Part shown: positions 20,616 to 31,099 of the stretch, piece by piece
Layout of the letters: every line of letters begins with the position of its first letter
How positions within the stretch are numbered: the first letter of the stretch is position 1
From: Rheum nobile
Taxonomy: Eukaryota > Streptophyta > Magnoliopsida > Caryophyllales > Polygonaceae
Length of the DNA: 64,000 bases
Direction: 5' to 3'
NCBI GenBank assembly: GCA_027886185.1
Contig: WOAB01000893.1
Span: 2,356,001 to 2,420,000, forward strand
Made by a program: the position numbers and the translations under genes
The notes under the pieces: model-generated
Database searches by the model: none
What the model saw: only the letters and a program-made list of their open reading frames with translations
Told to the model about the DNA's origin: nothing

Positions 20616-22444
20616 GTTAAAGCAATTGTTAAGAGCAAGCGTCAAAAGCAATACCCAAAGGCAATACACGTGTAAAACAAATAACCATTGAACACTATTA
20701 CATAAGCAAAGCATGAAAGCAACACCCTTGAGAAGCAATATGCGCGAGAAAAAGCAACGCGGATGTTAAAGCAATTCGTACTCTAGAAAAACTCAACAAG
20801 ATAAAGGGGCAACTACCGCGTGCAAGAACCTAAGTGGCGATGATGTACGCCTTCACGAGAATACAACGTGAGTTGTAGACACATTGTTTTGCCCAATGCA
20901 AAACTTCATTGCATTTACCATGATTGCAGTATTTACACATGTCTGAAATATACGAGATGGCCCCAAGGGCGAGCACCATGACGCATACTAGAAGCAACGA
21001 GCTAACCCCCCTCACAACCCCTTCTTTAATCCCTCCTCCAGTTCGCAAACTGGTAGGAGGGATGGGGGGAGAGAAGGGGATTGTGTGCAAACAAAGTGAA
21101 AATGCGCAGTCTATTCGAGTAAGTTGTCATGACTACTAAGCCAAGATCAATTAAGCGCACACGACATAGTTAGCCTCGTGAATGAGCTACGCGAAGAGTT
21201 ACATGCACACATAATTCATATGCTAAATACAGCTAGCAGCACATACGAAACAAGTAAGGGAAACTCAAAACAGAATATTGAACCCGTTGGGCCAAACGTC
21301 GTTATCCATCAAAGAACCTTGCTCAATAGCAACCACATTATGAGAGCATGAAAAGGGTAACACAAGGGGGCGAGTCCTCCGCAGAAAGACTTTCCCCACT
21401 ATAGCGAGAGGCACGATCGTGCCTGGCCTTGTAACGATTCTCCGGGAGAACGAGACGTCTTCTAGGGCATCTCTCTAGCGAAGGTGACTGACCTCATCCC
21501 AAGCAAGTTCCAGTAAAGACGTCTTCTAGGGGCACGACTGTGCTCACTAGAAGATGATACTTTGGTCTTGTAGTTCGTGATCTAGTCGTAACAAGCTTTC
21601 ATAACTCTAGACCCGAATAACAAACGAGATTTAAATTAAAACCAAGATGATGTATGAAACAAGCAAAAACAAAGCAATCAGTGAACACGGCATGTGAAAT
21701 ACGAGTCTTACGAAAAGTGCGCGGGTATGAAAAGCATTACGCAAAAGCAATACAAGAAAAACAATATGAGAAAGCAAGTTGAGCAGCAACGCGAGAAATC
21801 TAGTGAAGTCACCTTCACAAAGGCCTTACTGACCCTTGTGTGGTACTTGTAGCCCATACTTGTGGCTTCCCGGCTCGTGCCTATGTCTCTTCACGAAGGC
21901 AATGCTTCACGTAATCCATTCTTCATGAAGGCCCATAATCCGCGAAAGCCCATCCTTCGCGAGATCTTCCCTTCACAAAGGTTTCCCTTCACTCATAACT
22001 ACCCAACCATGCACCTTCCATGGACTTGAGAAAGCGGGTAAAAAGGAAATACAAGAAAACAAATGTATAAACAATGTGAAAAAGCAAATAACAGAAGTAA
22101 CACGAGAAAACAAGCAAACAAGAGAGTGAAAAAGCAAGCTGAGCAACACGAGCAGACTAGTGAAATCACTCCCTCCCTTACACCCTCTATGTGATCACTC
22201 TCTCCGACGCTTGGCGGGTCCTTTGTGCACAAACGCACCCACCCTTCACGAGTCTCTTTTCTATGACGCACATGCATATACTTCTCTACGCACAAGTATG
22301 TATGCCCTCATTGGGAAACTCGCATTTTCCTTCAGATACAAGGTTCATGCTTACACTATTAACAAGAAAGTGATAGAGCAAGAATAAAACAAATATGAGT
22401 AAACAATTAAAAGCAGAGTGCAAAGCGCACCGATAAGCTACTTA

Positions 22445-22735
22445 ACTAGAGTGGAGCCATGCTCCCCTAAGAGCTATGTCTTGGGGCTGGGCGCCCACTC
22501 GACGAGTTCCCTCGCGAACTCTAAAAGCAATATCTCGGGGCTTGGCGGCCCACTCGATGAGTTCCCTCGCGAACTCTAAAAGCAATATCTCGGGGCTTGG
22601 CGGCCCACTCGACGAGTTCCCTCGCGAACTCTAAAAGCAATATCTCGGGGCTTGGCGGCCCACTCGACGAGTTCCCTCGCGAACTCAAAGTGCAATATCT
22701 CGAGGCTCTGCGCCGCTCTACCAGTTCACTCACAA
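22445..22735. repeat. 55-bp tandem repeat array
   Basis: The word GAGTTCCCTCGCGAACTC recurs at 55-bp spacing (22504, 22559, 22614, 22669), followed each time by CAATATCTCGGGGCTTGG and GCGGCCCACTCGA. Four near-identical units plus degenerate edges. GAGTTCGCGAGGGAACTC is a near-palindrome. Confidence 0.9.
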
Positions 22736-23008
22736 GCTTGCACTTTAACCCGTGCTCCATCCAACCATAGAGATGGTTCAAAAATCAATACGAAATGAGA
22801 GACGACGCGGAAAACGAGCAAAATAAGAGAGAACCTAACCGTAAGACAACGATTAGCTTAGTCACTCCTCGAAATAGAAGAGAAAAAAAGGAGACAACTT
22901 GCAAGAAAAATATGCGAGGAACATGGACGAATACAGGTTCTTGCGCGGCCATCAGTGAACCAAGCCTTCACCTTCGCTACGCGAAGCCGAAGGGCTTGGG
23001 GGGCTGGC

Positions 23009-24544
23009 TGTGGGTGCCAGATTTCAGTGGGCTCAAGGCCCATAAAGAATAAGAGGCCCAAAACCTTATTTTTAGGGTAAAAGAGAAATCAACAAAAAGG
23101 AGACTTGGGCAAAGGGGAGATAAAAAGAGAGATCTGGAGAGCGAGTTTTCTGGGGGGGGGGGAGGTCAGAGCAAACACCGAGAAAGGCTCCAATGGGGAA
23201 TTTCCGATAAGGGCAACAACAAAAGAGCAATTGGAGATGGGAGCTCTCTGAAGCTTGACAGGAAGCGATGGGAGAGAAAGGGAGCTTCACTTTCTGGAGG
23301 GAGAGGCCACGGTTTTGGAGATAGAGAGAGAGCCTTCGCCCCCTCCGGTGGCTCCATCAGCTCCGCCTTGCCGGATCGGAGCAATAGGAACGTTCAGGGG
23401 CTATTTCTGGGTTACTCCGACGTCGGAAGGGGCATTTATGCTGTCCAACTATCCCTTCTCCTCGACGCCCAGTTGGTGGTGCCCGTCGTTGGCTACCCAA
23501 AGTGGTCGATGACTCTCGAAGCCCGCTTCTCCTTCCCCAGCCCCTTTCTATAGCCAATCTCGTCGGTTGAGCTACCAAGGTACGTGTTCGATCTCGATTC
23601 GACTCATTCACTCTCTCAATTAATGCTAGGTGCATGCTTAGTCCGATAGTAACGTTTCCCCGCGTGCAATGCTTGATGTGCAATGTGTGTATATGCGTAT
23701 TCTGTCTTGGCAAGGTTAAGCTCTAATTAATTAGCTAGAAATATGAGAAAGGAGAAGCTAAGCTAGTATCAAACTCTAATTAATTAGTCAGAGATATGAA
23801 GAGAAGCTTGGTAGAATGCAACTGGCATGCTAATATAGAATAACTCTTGATAATTAATAGACCTAAGGTTTAGGCCTAGATCATGTTGGTAGAACTTGGC
23901 CTCGCGGGGCTATCTCGGATACACCTTAATAGGTTAAACGTCGGATTACAGTTGAACCTAGGCGGGTCGCGGGAGGCTAGTGACTTTAATACTTTGCTTG
24001 ATATATTGGGTGATTACATAGCTTTTGAGATCATCTATACGTTCTCGATGTCTTGTTTGAATGCTAGAAAGTATATGTTAGCTCATTACTGTGCTTGTGG
24101 TGGAATGATTACCACTGAAAAGCCCAATGCCCGACTAATGAAATAAAGGGTGAATATACTCGGTCAAGATAATTCGACGGGCTAGTCGACCTCTCACCCT
24201 TAACCTCTATATATATATATATATATATGCCCTTCGTATAGAAACTAACTTGAGCGTCGGAAAGCCCGCCCCGGGGAAAGCCATCTCCGGGGTGTTTTTC
24301 AGATGAATCTCGCGTATGAGAAAGTTGCTGGAGCTCAAGAACAACTACATGCAATCTGGAGAGGTATGAAGAAATATATCAACATCAGAACTGAACCGTG
24401 AAGTCAGAGATCCCGCCCTACGCGAAGCCAGAGACTGGGACGTTGCTGAGGACGTCCCCGAAACAAACAAATTCCTAAGCACACCCGGGTCGAGGGTGTG
24501 TTGACCCTCGACGTCTTCACGGAGGGTTGAATCGGGTTTCAACA
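23009..24544 (+). repeat. 3' LTR of the LARD
   Basis: Matches 17802-19336 with about 15 substitutions over 1.5 kb by eye. Ends TTTCAACA immediately before the CTAGC duplication. Confidence 0.93.
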
Positions 24545-24549
24545 CTAGC

Positions 24550-25070
24550 TTCCATGCTTGTTTCCCAAAAACGAGCACTTCACGCCATGCAAACCATCTG
24601 GTCACCATTGGAAAAGGAGCACTACATTGGCGCCATCACTCTAGAAATATTCGGAGAGACCCTTGCCATGCAATGACAAGTACGAAACTATTGATTTTGC
24701 TTCTTTTTTTCACCCCTAATGTATGAAAGCTTATGTTGACGACTTTGTCATCATGGGTGTTTAATCAATGATGTGTACCTGGGAACGTGTCAAGGACATA
24801 TCCCTGCAAATGGAGGGGCTAAAGCGCAAGGCAGAGCTGGATAAGAACACGATGGATTCTCTCTCTTGAAAGAACTTTGAGCTATCACAGAGCATCAGAG
24901 ATCAAAAGGACATGATCAAGATGCTTGATGAGGAGATATTACGGCCGAGAGATGATAAACTAAAGATGTCGGAGGACCACAAGAAGCTGAAGGCAAAACT
25001 AGATGAGGAAGAGACCTACTACTCCTAGTTGGCTCGCGTCGAGGCGATGCTATAGCTGAGAGAGCGGCGT
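24550..25070 (+). pseudogene. Antisense ORF of the Tat element, 3' coiled-coil part
   Basis: Continuation of the 16735-17796 frame after the LARD. It starts SMLVSQKRALHAMQ and then has a possible intron after 24675. It resumes as WERVKDISLQMEGLKRKAEL, FELSQSIRDQKDMIKMLDEE and KLKMSEDHKKLKAKLDEEE, a heptad-rich charged stretch expected to form a coiled coil. Stops interrupt it (for example after MDSLS and EETYYS). A coiled-coil tail after the Transposase_28-like domain is typical of such plant ORFs. No catalytic motif is visible. Confidence 0.55.
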
Positions 25071-25807
25071 TTCACGCAATCTATCCTTCCCCTCCGACGT
25101 TCCCCATCATGACCCCCTAGAAGATAAAGGGGACCAATGATGCTCACAAGGAGGAGAACGGTCCAACAATCGATGAGTAGATGCAAGATCCTCCAACTTC
25201 TTCTTGAACAATGTTGCTTGGCAAATATATTATGAAACTTGTGGATTTTGGCTACTACCTATGGTGGGGTAGTGATGAATATTTGGTTGACATTGTTCAT
25301 GGGAACGAGTTTTAAGTAGATTTTCTGCATAGACTACTTGGCTGCACATATTTTGCATATATGTCTTCTTTGCTTTTGCAGGTTTGGCCAAAGATAGAAC
25401 TCTCGGGCCAAATGAAGGCAAACCGTATGAAGATGTTGACCATGTCTCGAGGAAGCAGAGAAGGTGAAAGCTATGACACCAATGCACCAAGGATCACATT
25501 CACGAAGATGTTGACACCATGATGGCGAAAATACTATTTATAGAGATTTGATCACAATTTAAAACAAACATTATATTGTGACGAAATGTATACCTTTGAA
25601 GGAATATAGCGTCTTGAAACTTAACACGTGTTCCAAGCAATATAGATGCCATAGAGATATGTATGTCACATGGGCACAACAATGTCATTTAAGACCAATA
25701 TAGATGTGTCTATAGAGACAAAAGAATGATCGAGATGATCATGCCGACGAAGGTGACTATGATGACGTCGATAAAGACAAACGTGATCGTGATGATCACG
25801 TCGATAG
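25071..25807. other. Non-coding 3' region of the Tat element
   Basis: No convincing frame. Its end (25700-25807), together with 34806-34900, forms a short array of units containing GATCGTGATGATCAC and GTCGATAGAGACAAA at roughly 33-bp spacing. The Tekay/Del-like element inserted inside this array. Confidence 0.55.
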
Positions 25808-28111
25808 TGTAATACCTCTCAATCTTTAGTAAGGGTATTTGAGTATTTTCCTCAACCCTCATTCTGTAATCGTGTCGCTTTCAGAGAAGTTCGGATTTTC
25901 TGTAACGTGTTTGATCTCTGTAATTTTTCCCTGAGTGGTATAAAATACATTCGACGTATTTTCGGAGCTTAGAATATTTGTTTGGGTACAAATATATAAA
26001 TTCCGGGGTTTAAACCCACACCAAACCTTTCCCCGGGCAAACAGACGCGGAAAAGGCATTTCCGCGACCGCGAAAAAATGGGTTTCAGAAGGGCTGGGCA
26101 TAGGAATTTTCTGCGACCGCGGATAAAGTTCCGCAACCGCGGAAAACTCCAACATGCCAACGTCGCGTCGCCTGCACCTCGCCGTTCGCGCCATCGTTGA
26201 TCGTCTAACTCGCCTTTGATCTGGGCTGGGAGAGATCCTTCTTTAGGCTATAAATAGAGTCGATTTGGGAGGGTTTAAGGGCACCCAAATTTGATATCTC
26301 TCTCTCGTTCGTTTTCTTGCTCGCCGGAGTTCCAAGCCTCGCCGGAATCTTCGAAGTGTCGCCGGAGGCCTCGCCGAGAGTTGTAGCAGCCTTGGAGTGG
26401 TGCATTGGAAGCACAAGGAAGGTTGGAGTCAAAGCCCCCTCGAATCGAGCCCCGTCGCGTTGTCGCCGGTGAGATTTTCTCCCTTTAGAGTCGCCGGAGT
26501 TCATAGCCGCGACCGCGGCAGTGACAAGGTCGGCCGCGTCCGTGGCCGCTGTCATGACACCCGCGGTGGCCTTGTCCTCGACGGCCGCGACCGCAGATTG
26601 CTCTGGCAATCGCAATCGTGGCCTTGGGCATGCCGGTCTCGGTCGGGACCTTCGTTCCTTCGATTTCGTTCGTTCTTTCTTAGATTCGTACCATTTTATT
26701 GTCGAATCTAACCTAGAGTTTTGTTATGGGTCGTCGTCGTAGGAATCTGTAATACGTCTTTCGTTCCCGTTCCGGACCTAGAAACCCGTCGTCGTTTAAT
26801 CGTTCGTCTAGACTAAGGCAAGTGGCGGTTCACTCTTGCTTATCATTCCATGTTTCCATTAATTATCAATTGTTTAATTGTTAATTAAATTGGGATGAAC
26901 TATTGTTTTCGTTTGGGAACAGATTTTATGAATAATACGATTAAATCATGATATTATAATAGGTTGTATATATTGCTAGAAACAACGCTATTATATCTGT
27001 TATTACCATGATGGTATTGATGTGGACTATTGTGTGATCTGAACTGTTTAGTTAGAACGATTATTCGTAGGACCGCTACGTACCTTGCGAGGTCTAGTTG
27101 TTTCTTTATAACTGGTGCTAGGAGGATTTTTCCCTAGTACTTTCTCTGGTCATGACTGTACCCTTACTCAGGATAGGTGCACAACAGCTGGTGCTGCCAT
27201 TCAAGATTTATTCCCTTTAATATCTCTCGCGATGAGATGATATATCTTAAAAGCTTGTAACGTAAATGTACGCTTTGTCACTAAAATAAGATAAGTGCCG
27301 CTACGCACCTAATTAATGAACCTTGGGCGAGAAGTACAACTTGGAACCTCGTCTGGACTTCGATTAGAGTAAGTCCTCCTTCCAAATATGAATTCGCATT
27401 ATGCGGTGAGGTTGGTCATGGACCCAAATGGTCAAGTCTTTTTAAACGCTTGTGTGAAATTATAATGTTCTCGAACACTTGTCATACTTTTCGATAAGAC
27501 TCAATCTTTTGGAGTCTTCTCTTCATACGTCTCCGATAAGACTCGATCTTTAGGAGTCTTCTCTTGATCATTCTACTTCGTATCCTTCCGTAGAAGTATT
27601 GAGGTTTACTATCGTCATCGGCTTTTATTCGAGAATCGATGGGTCTAGCCTAATATGACTACTTAGAACCTTTTTGTTTTACCCTTGCATAGTCTTTTAT
27701 TAGACTAACCAACCGGTTATTTTCCCTTGCATGGTTGGCTGGTGTCATCCTTCTTATACGACACATCAGGTAAAATTCCGTTCCATGAAGGCTAGAACCG
27801 ACGATGAAGGCAGATGAAGTTTTTAAGAGTTTTATCCAGGTTGAAGATCCTAGGAGGGTGATCGCTTCGATCAAGACCCTTATGTTATTTATTTAAAAGA
27901 CTTTCGTTGTATTAAACATATTCTGTATTTCTGTTGTATTTGGGATTTACGGATGTAATTCCGAGACTTTGGTTTAAATAAAGATTATGATATTTCGTTT
28001 TATTAGTGTATTTTATGATTTGTATGAATGGTTAAGCCTTGGGTGGCTTCGGATGTGGAATCTGAGGTCACTGGCGGTAATACTTTCAAGGAAATATTTG
28101 GGGGTGTTACA
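25808..28111 (+). repeat. 5' LTR of the Tekay/Del-like element, copy 1
   Basis: Starts TGTAATACCTC, ends GGGGGTGTTACA. A CTATAAATAG TATA box lies at 26249-26258. CpG-rich GCGACCGCGG-type motifs cluster before it (26060-26150) and after it (26505-26600). Two AAGACTC...GAGTCTT stem-loops lie at about 27507-27560. It aligns with 58296-60574 over most of its length. Confidence 0.9.
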
Positions 28112-28115
28112 AATC

Positions 28116-28128
28116 TGGTATTAGAGCC
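28116..28128 (+). promoter_or_regulatory. Primer binding site (tRNA-Met type)
   Basis: TGGTATTAGAGCC, four bases after the LTR end; one base differs from the standard TGGTATCAGAGCC seen in copy 2. Confidence 0.88.
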
Positions 28129-28383
28129 GATTTTTTTTTAAAACGGGTTGGGTTTCGAATCGTCTTACTGAAGCAAAGATTTTATCAACCGTTTATCCGT
28201 TTTTGAACTGAGAAAGTTGTTTAAATTCAAAATTTTTGAATTTCCGAATAAAACCATACTTGACTAGAAAATGTGTTGTTTTGAAATCTCTGTCGTTCTA
28301 GTCGTGCCTTCCTTCCAGTCTGATATAGTAAGTTCGCTTCTATATTTAGAAAGACTAATTCTTTTCTCGTCGCCCCGTAGATT

Positions 28384-29493
28384 ATGGGCGCATTCATCTC
28401 TCATTTGAGGAACCCGAAGGAAGCCGAGGTGGCCCCGCCATCTGCAGTTAGGCTTGAGTTCCCGGTTCCCCGCCGTGCTTTGAGGTCGGGGAGCCCAGTA
28501 GTCCACCCGAGGAGGTGAAAACCGTACTCGAGGAGTTGGTGGTGTTGGTGTCCATCAGGGCCGAGGTTTCCGAGGTGGAGCCTGAAGCGGACCCAAGGGA
28601 GGAAACTGAGGAGGAAGAGGAGCCGGCGCAGTACCTTGGAGGGTACTACGACGACGACTTCGAAATGGAGCAGGATCCTGAAGAAGACCCGGAAGAAGAT
28701 CCGGAGAAGGATCCTGAAGAAGACCCGGAAGAAGATCCGAAGGAGGATCCGGAGATGGAATTTATCTTCCCGAGTCCGGCATCGCCACTTGAGCGGGAGT
28801 ATTCGCCATTGTCTCCTGCCACTTGGGAGGCATTTAGTGATGAAGGTACAGTCAAGAGGAGGAGTGGGCCGCGGGATGCATCTGAGGGCTCACAATTTAT
28901 TCCTACTCTGAGGAGGCCAGTAATGAGTCCTGACTCGCGACAAGTGTTTCGCCAGAGTCAGATGGCTTCCTCTGAAGCGCGTTGCCTGGTGGACGAAGCG
29001 GTTGAGAATGCTCGTAAGAGGGCAAGGCCGTGGGAATCGATGGGTACACCGAGGGTGGTCCCGACCCAGCAGGCCAGGCCAAGGCCCCAAATGCTGGAGG
29101 AGCGACTGGAGGAGTGGTCGAACGCCCTAGACGACATGGAGGAGAGGACATACGAGGCTGAGCTCGGTCTCTCCCGAATGCTTGTGGATGTCCGCGAACT
29201 CTAGGAGTATATCCGCCAAGCAAGATTGCTACTTGACCCTTTGTACGAGGTGAACAGGGCAGACTTCCAACCAGGATTTCTGGAGGAGTTTTTCTACCCC
29301 CGGGATCTGATGGGGCTGGACCAAGTGTTCCCGCGCCTAGGGAAAGGCCGAGGGTACCAAGGCCGAGAGGTGAGCCGTGTGCTCCAGGGCCGAGTAGGTC
29401 CAGAAGTCTGACACCAGACCCCAATGATAGACCACGTGCGAAGAAGCAGGGCATGAGAGTTCCCGATTATAGGAAGTTTTTCAGGGCACCATG
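28384..29493 (+). pseudogene. Extra acidic ORF upstream of gag, copy 1
   Basis: Not a recognised family. It starts at ATGGGCGCATTC (28384) and, after a frame change before 28515, gives an open stretch of 229 codons (28515-29204). In order: an acidic region with EEEEEPAQYLGGYYDDDFE; repeats of DPEEDPEE; IFPSPASPLEREYSPLSPA; a basic patch NARKRARPWESMGTPRVVPT; a helix-prone segment EEWSNALDDMEERTYEAELG. A TAG at 29202-29204 and further frame changes follow, but the end still reads as DYRKFFRAP and stop (29493). The same layout and C-terminus occur in copy 2 (60843-61990), so the frame belonged to the family. It lies between PBS and gag on the sense strand; function unknown. Confidence 0.65.
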
Positions 29494-29742
29494 ATTGGGG
29501 CCAGTGTTAAGTTTAGCAGTCTTCTTTTCTAGTATTCCGGTTGTTTCGTTTTGATAGCATTGTATTCTCCAAGCAATTTTGCCTTGTCGCTTGGAAGAAT
29601 TTCCGATGTAGACCTATCAAACTCAGTTTCAGTTCATCAATGAAAGTTTACCAAGTTTGGTCTATTCTAAGTCGATTTTATACGTTGTGCATGTGAAATG
29701 ATATTAACGTTATGAAATACTTGGAATTTGATCGGTAAACAG
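29494..29742 (+). other. AT-rich spacer before gag, possible intron 3' end
   Basis: No coding. It ends GATCGGTAAACAG directly before the gag ATG, with GATATTAACG about 40 bp upstream resembling a branch point. The same end is conserved in copy 2 (62205-62241). Confidence 0.35.
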
Positions 29743-31005
29743 ATGGTGAACACAAGGAACACCATTCGTGCTGGTGCTGGGCCAAGCAATAACCCCAGAC
29801 TGAATTTGGGGAATGCCGCTAACCCAATGGATGAGAACGAGTCTGTTTCTCACAACAATCCTATGGGCAGTGACCAAGTTCCGGTCAACGCTCCAGTGGT
29901 ATTCGATGCTGCGGCAATTAAGGCTATTTGGGGGATTGTGATTCAAGCAATCACCGATATTATGCGACCAATCGCGCCTCAAGCACAAGGTGTGCCAATT
30001 CCTCTTGTGGTTCCTAGATTCGAGGAGCCAACTGTCCATGTACCCCATGAGGATACGGTCAGGAACAGAGGCAATTATGGTCGAGCACTGAAGGCCATTA
30101 GCTCTATGAGGCCTGACAGCTATGACGGGAAAGGAGAGCCAGTCAGAGTAGCGTATTGGTTCTCGCACATGGAACGACTGTTCAGAAACGTCGAGTGCAC
30201 AGAAGTTGAGAAGGTGAACATTGCTTCCCTTCAGCTGAAGGAGGTGGCTAGTGAATGGTGGGAAAGCACCGGTCTAGCTGATCACCCTGGACTGAACTGG
30301 GGAATGTTTAAGGCGAAAATGACTGATCGATTCTTTTCCCGAACTATGAGGGAAGAGAAGCATAAGGAGTTTCTCTATCCGAGGACGGATGGATTGAAAG
30401 AGACTGAGCTTGCGGCCAAGTTCAATCACCTGTTGCAGTACGCTGGGCCGGAAGTGTCCAGTGATGAGCATAAAATCTGGCATTTCCATGAGTGGATGAA
30501 TCCGGACATCAAGCCACTGATGGTACGTCACGGATGCTCTACTCTGGAGCAGTACGTGGACGCTGCCTATAAATTGGAGGTGACTCTGGAGGAGTCGGCT
30601 AAGAAGCGCAATCGCTAGAGACCGGCACAGAGCCAGCCTTAGGCAGGTGGGTTCAAGCGACCCGCGCCGCCGTCAAACTTTGTCAAATCTGGCCGGGCGA
30701 GAACGGAGATGACTCATGGAGGGTCTATGCAACGTTCAAGTCAAGGCAAAAATCCGATCCAGTGCTACAACTGTGGTACACCCGGGCACAAGAGCAATGA
30801 GTGTCCGAAGGAGAGGAAGATGTGTTTTGGCTGCGGGAAGGAGGGCACTTGCAGACTTTTTGTCCGCAAAGAAGGCAGAAAGGAGCTGAGTCACAACAAG
30901 GGTCTGTTAGTCATAACAACCGACCCAGATTCAGACCAGTGGAGGCTCCTAGCCCTTCGGCGCAGACAACTGCTCAGAACAAGGGGAAAGGCCCTGCTGC
31001 TTCAG
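29743..31005 (+). pseudogene. Gypsy gag with two zinc knuckles
   Basis: The ATG at 29743 opens MVNTRNTIRAGAGPSN, shared with copy 2. The capsid region follows (RPDSYDGKGEPVRVAYWFSH, MERLFRNVECTE, EWWESTGLADHPGLNWGMFK, EKHKEFLYPRTDG), a standard retrotransposon gag core. A TAG stop at 30616-30618 interrupts it. After that the frame continues with CCHC knuckle CYNCGTPGHKSNEC, then CFGCGKEG and, after a frameshift near 30845, HLQTFC, the second knuckle. Structural protein of the particle; binds RNA through the knuckles. Confidence 0.88.
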
Positions 31006-31099
31006 GAGGTCAAGGTCAGCGACTCTACGAGATGCGTGAGGCTGATGGACCAAATGCTCCTACTGCTCAAGGTAGTCTATACCTCCATTCTACTTCTGT

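Larger units (their letters stand above)
19355..23008 (+). other. Non-coding interior of the LARD
   Basis: A short frame starts near the PBS (19393, 103 codons), with no recognised domain; it might be a gag leftover. The remainder has only short frames. Clusters of CTTCACGAAGGCC-type words occur at about 19710-19930 and 21830-21990, and GCAATACG/AAGCAATA words recur throughout. A purine-rich AGGGCTTGGGGGGC tract at about 22991-23004 just before the second LTR is the likely PPT. Confidence 0.75.
17802..24544 (+). mobile_element. Large retrotransposon derivative (LARD) without coding genes
   Basis: Two LTRs of about 1.53 kb (17802-19336, 23009-24544) flank 3.67 kb of DNA in which no protease, RT, RNase H or integrase motif can be found in any frame. 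Perfect CTAGC duplications lie at 17797-17801 and 24545-24549. PBS and PPT are in place. By eye the LTRs differ at about 15 positions plus length changes in a G run and a TA run, about 1 percent, so the insertion is young. The interior is full of short direct repeats. It must be mobilised in trans; its primer-site type is that of the Tat lineage. Confidence 0.92.

Noticed and set aside
28646..28855. Minus-strand Ser/Gly-rich frame
   Set aside because: Antisense shadow of the DPEED repeat of the sense-strand acidic ORF.
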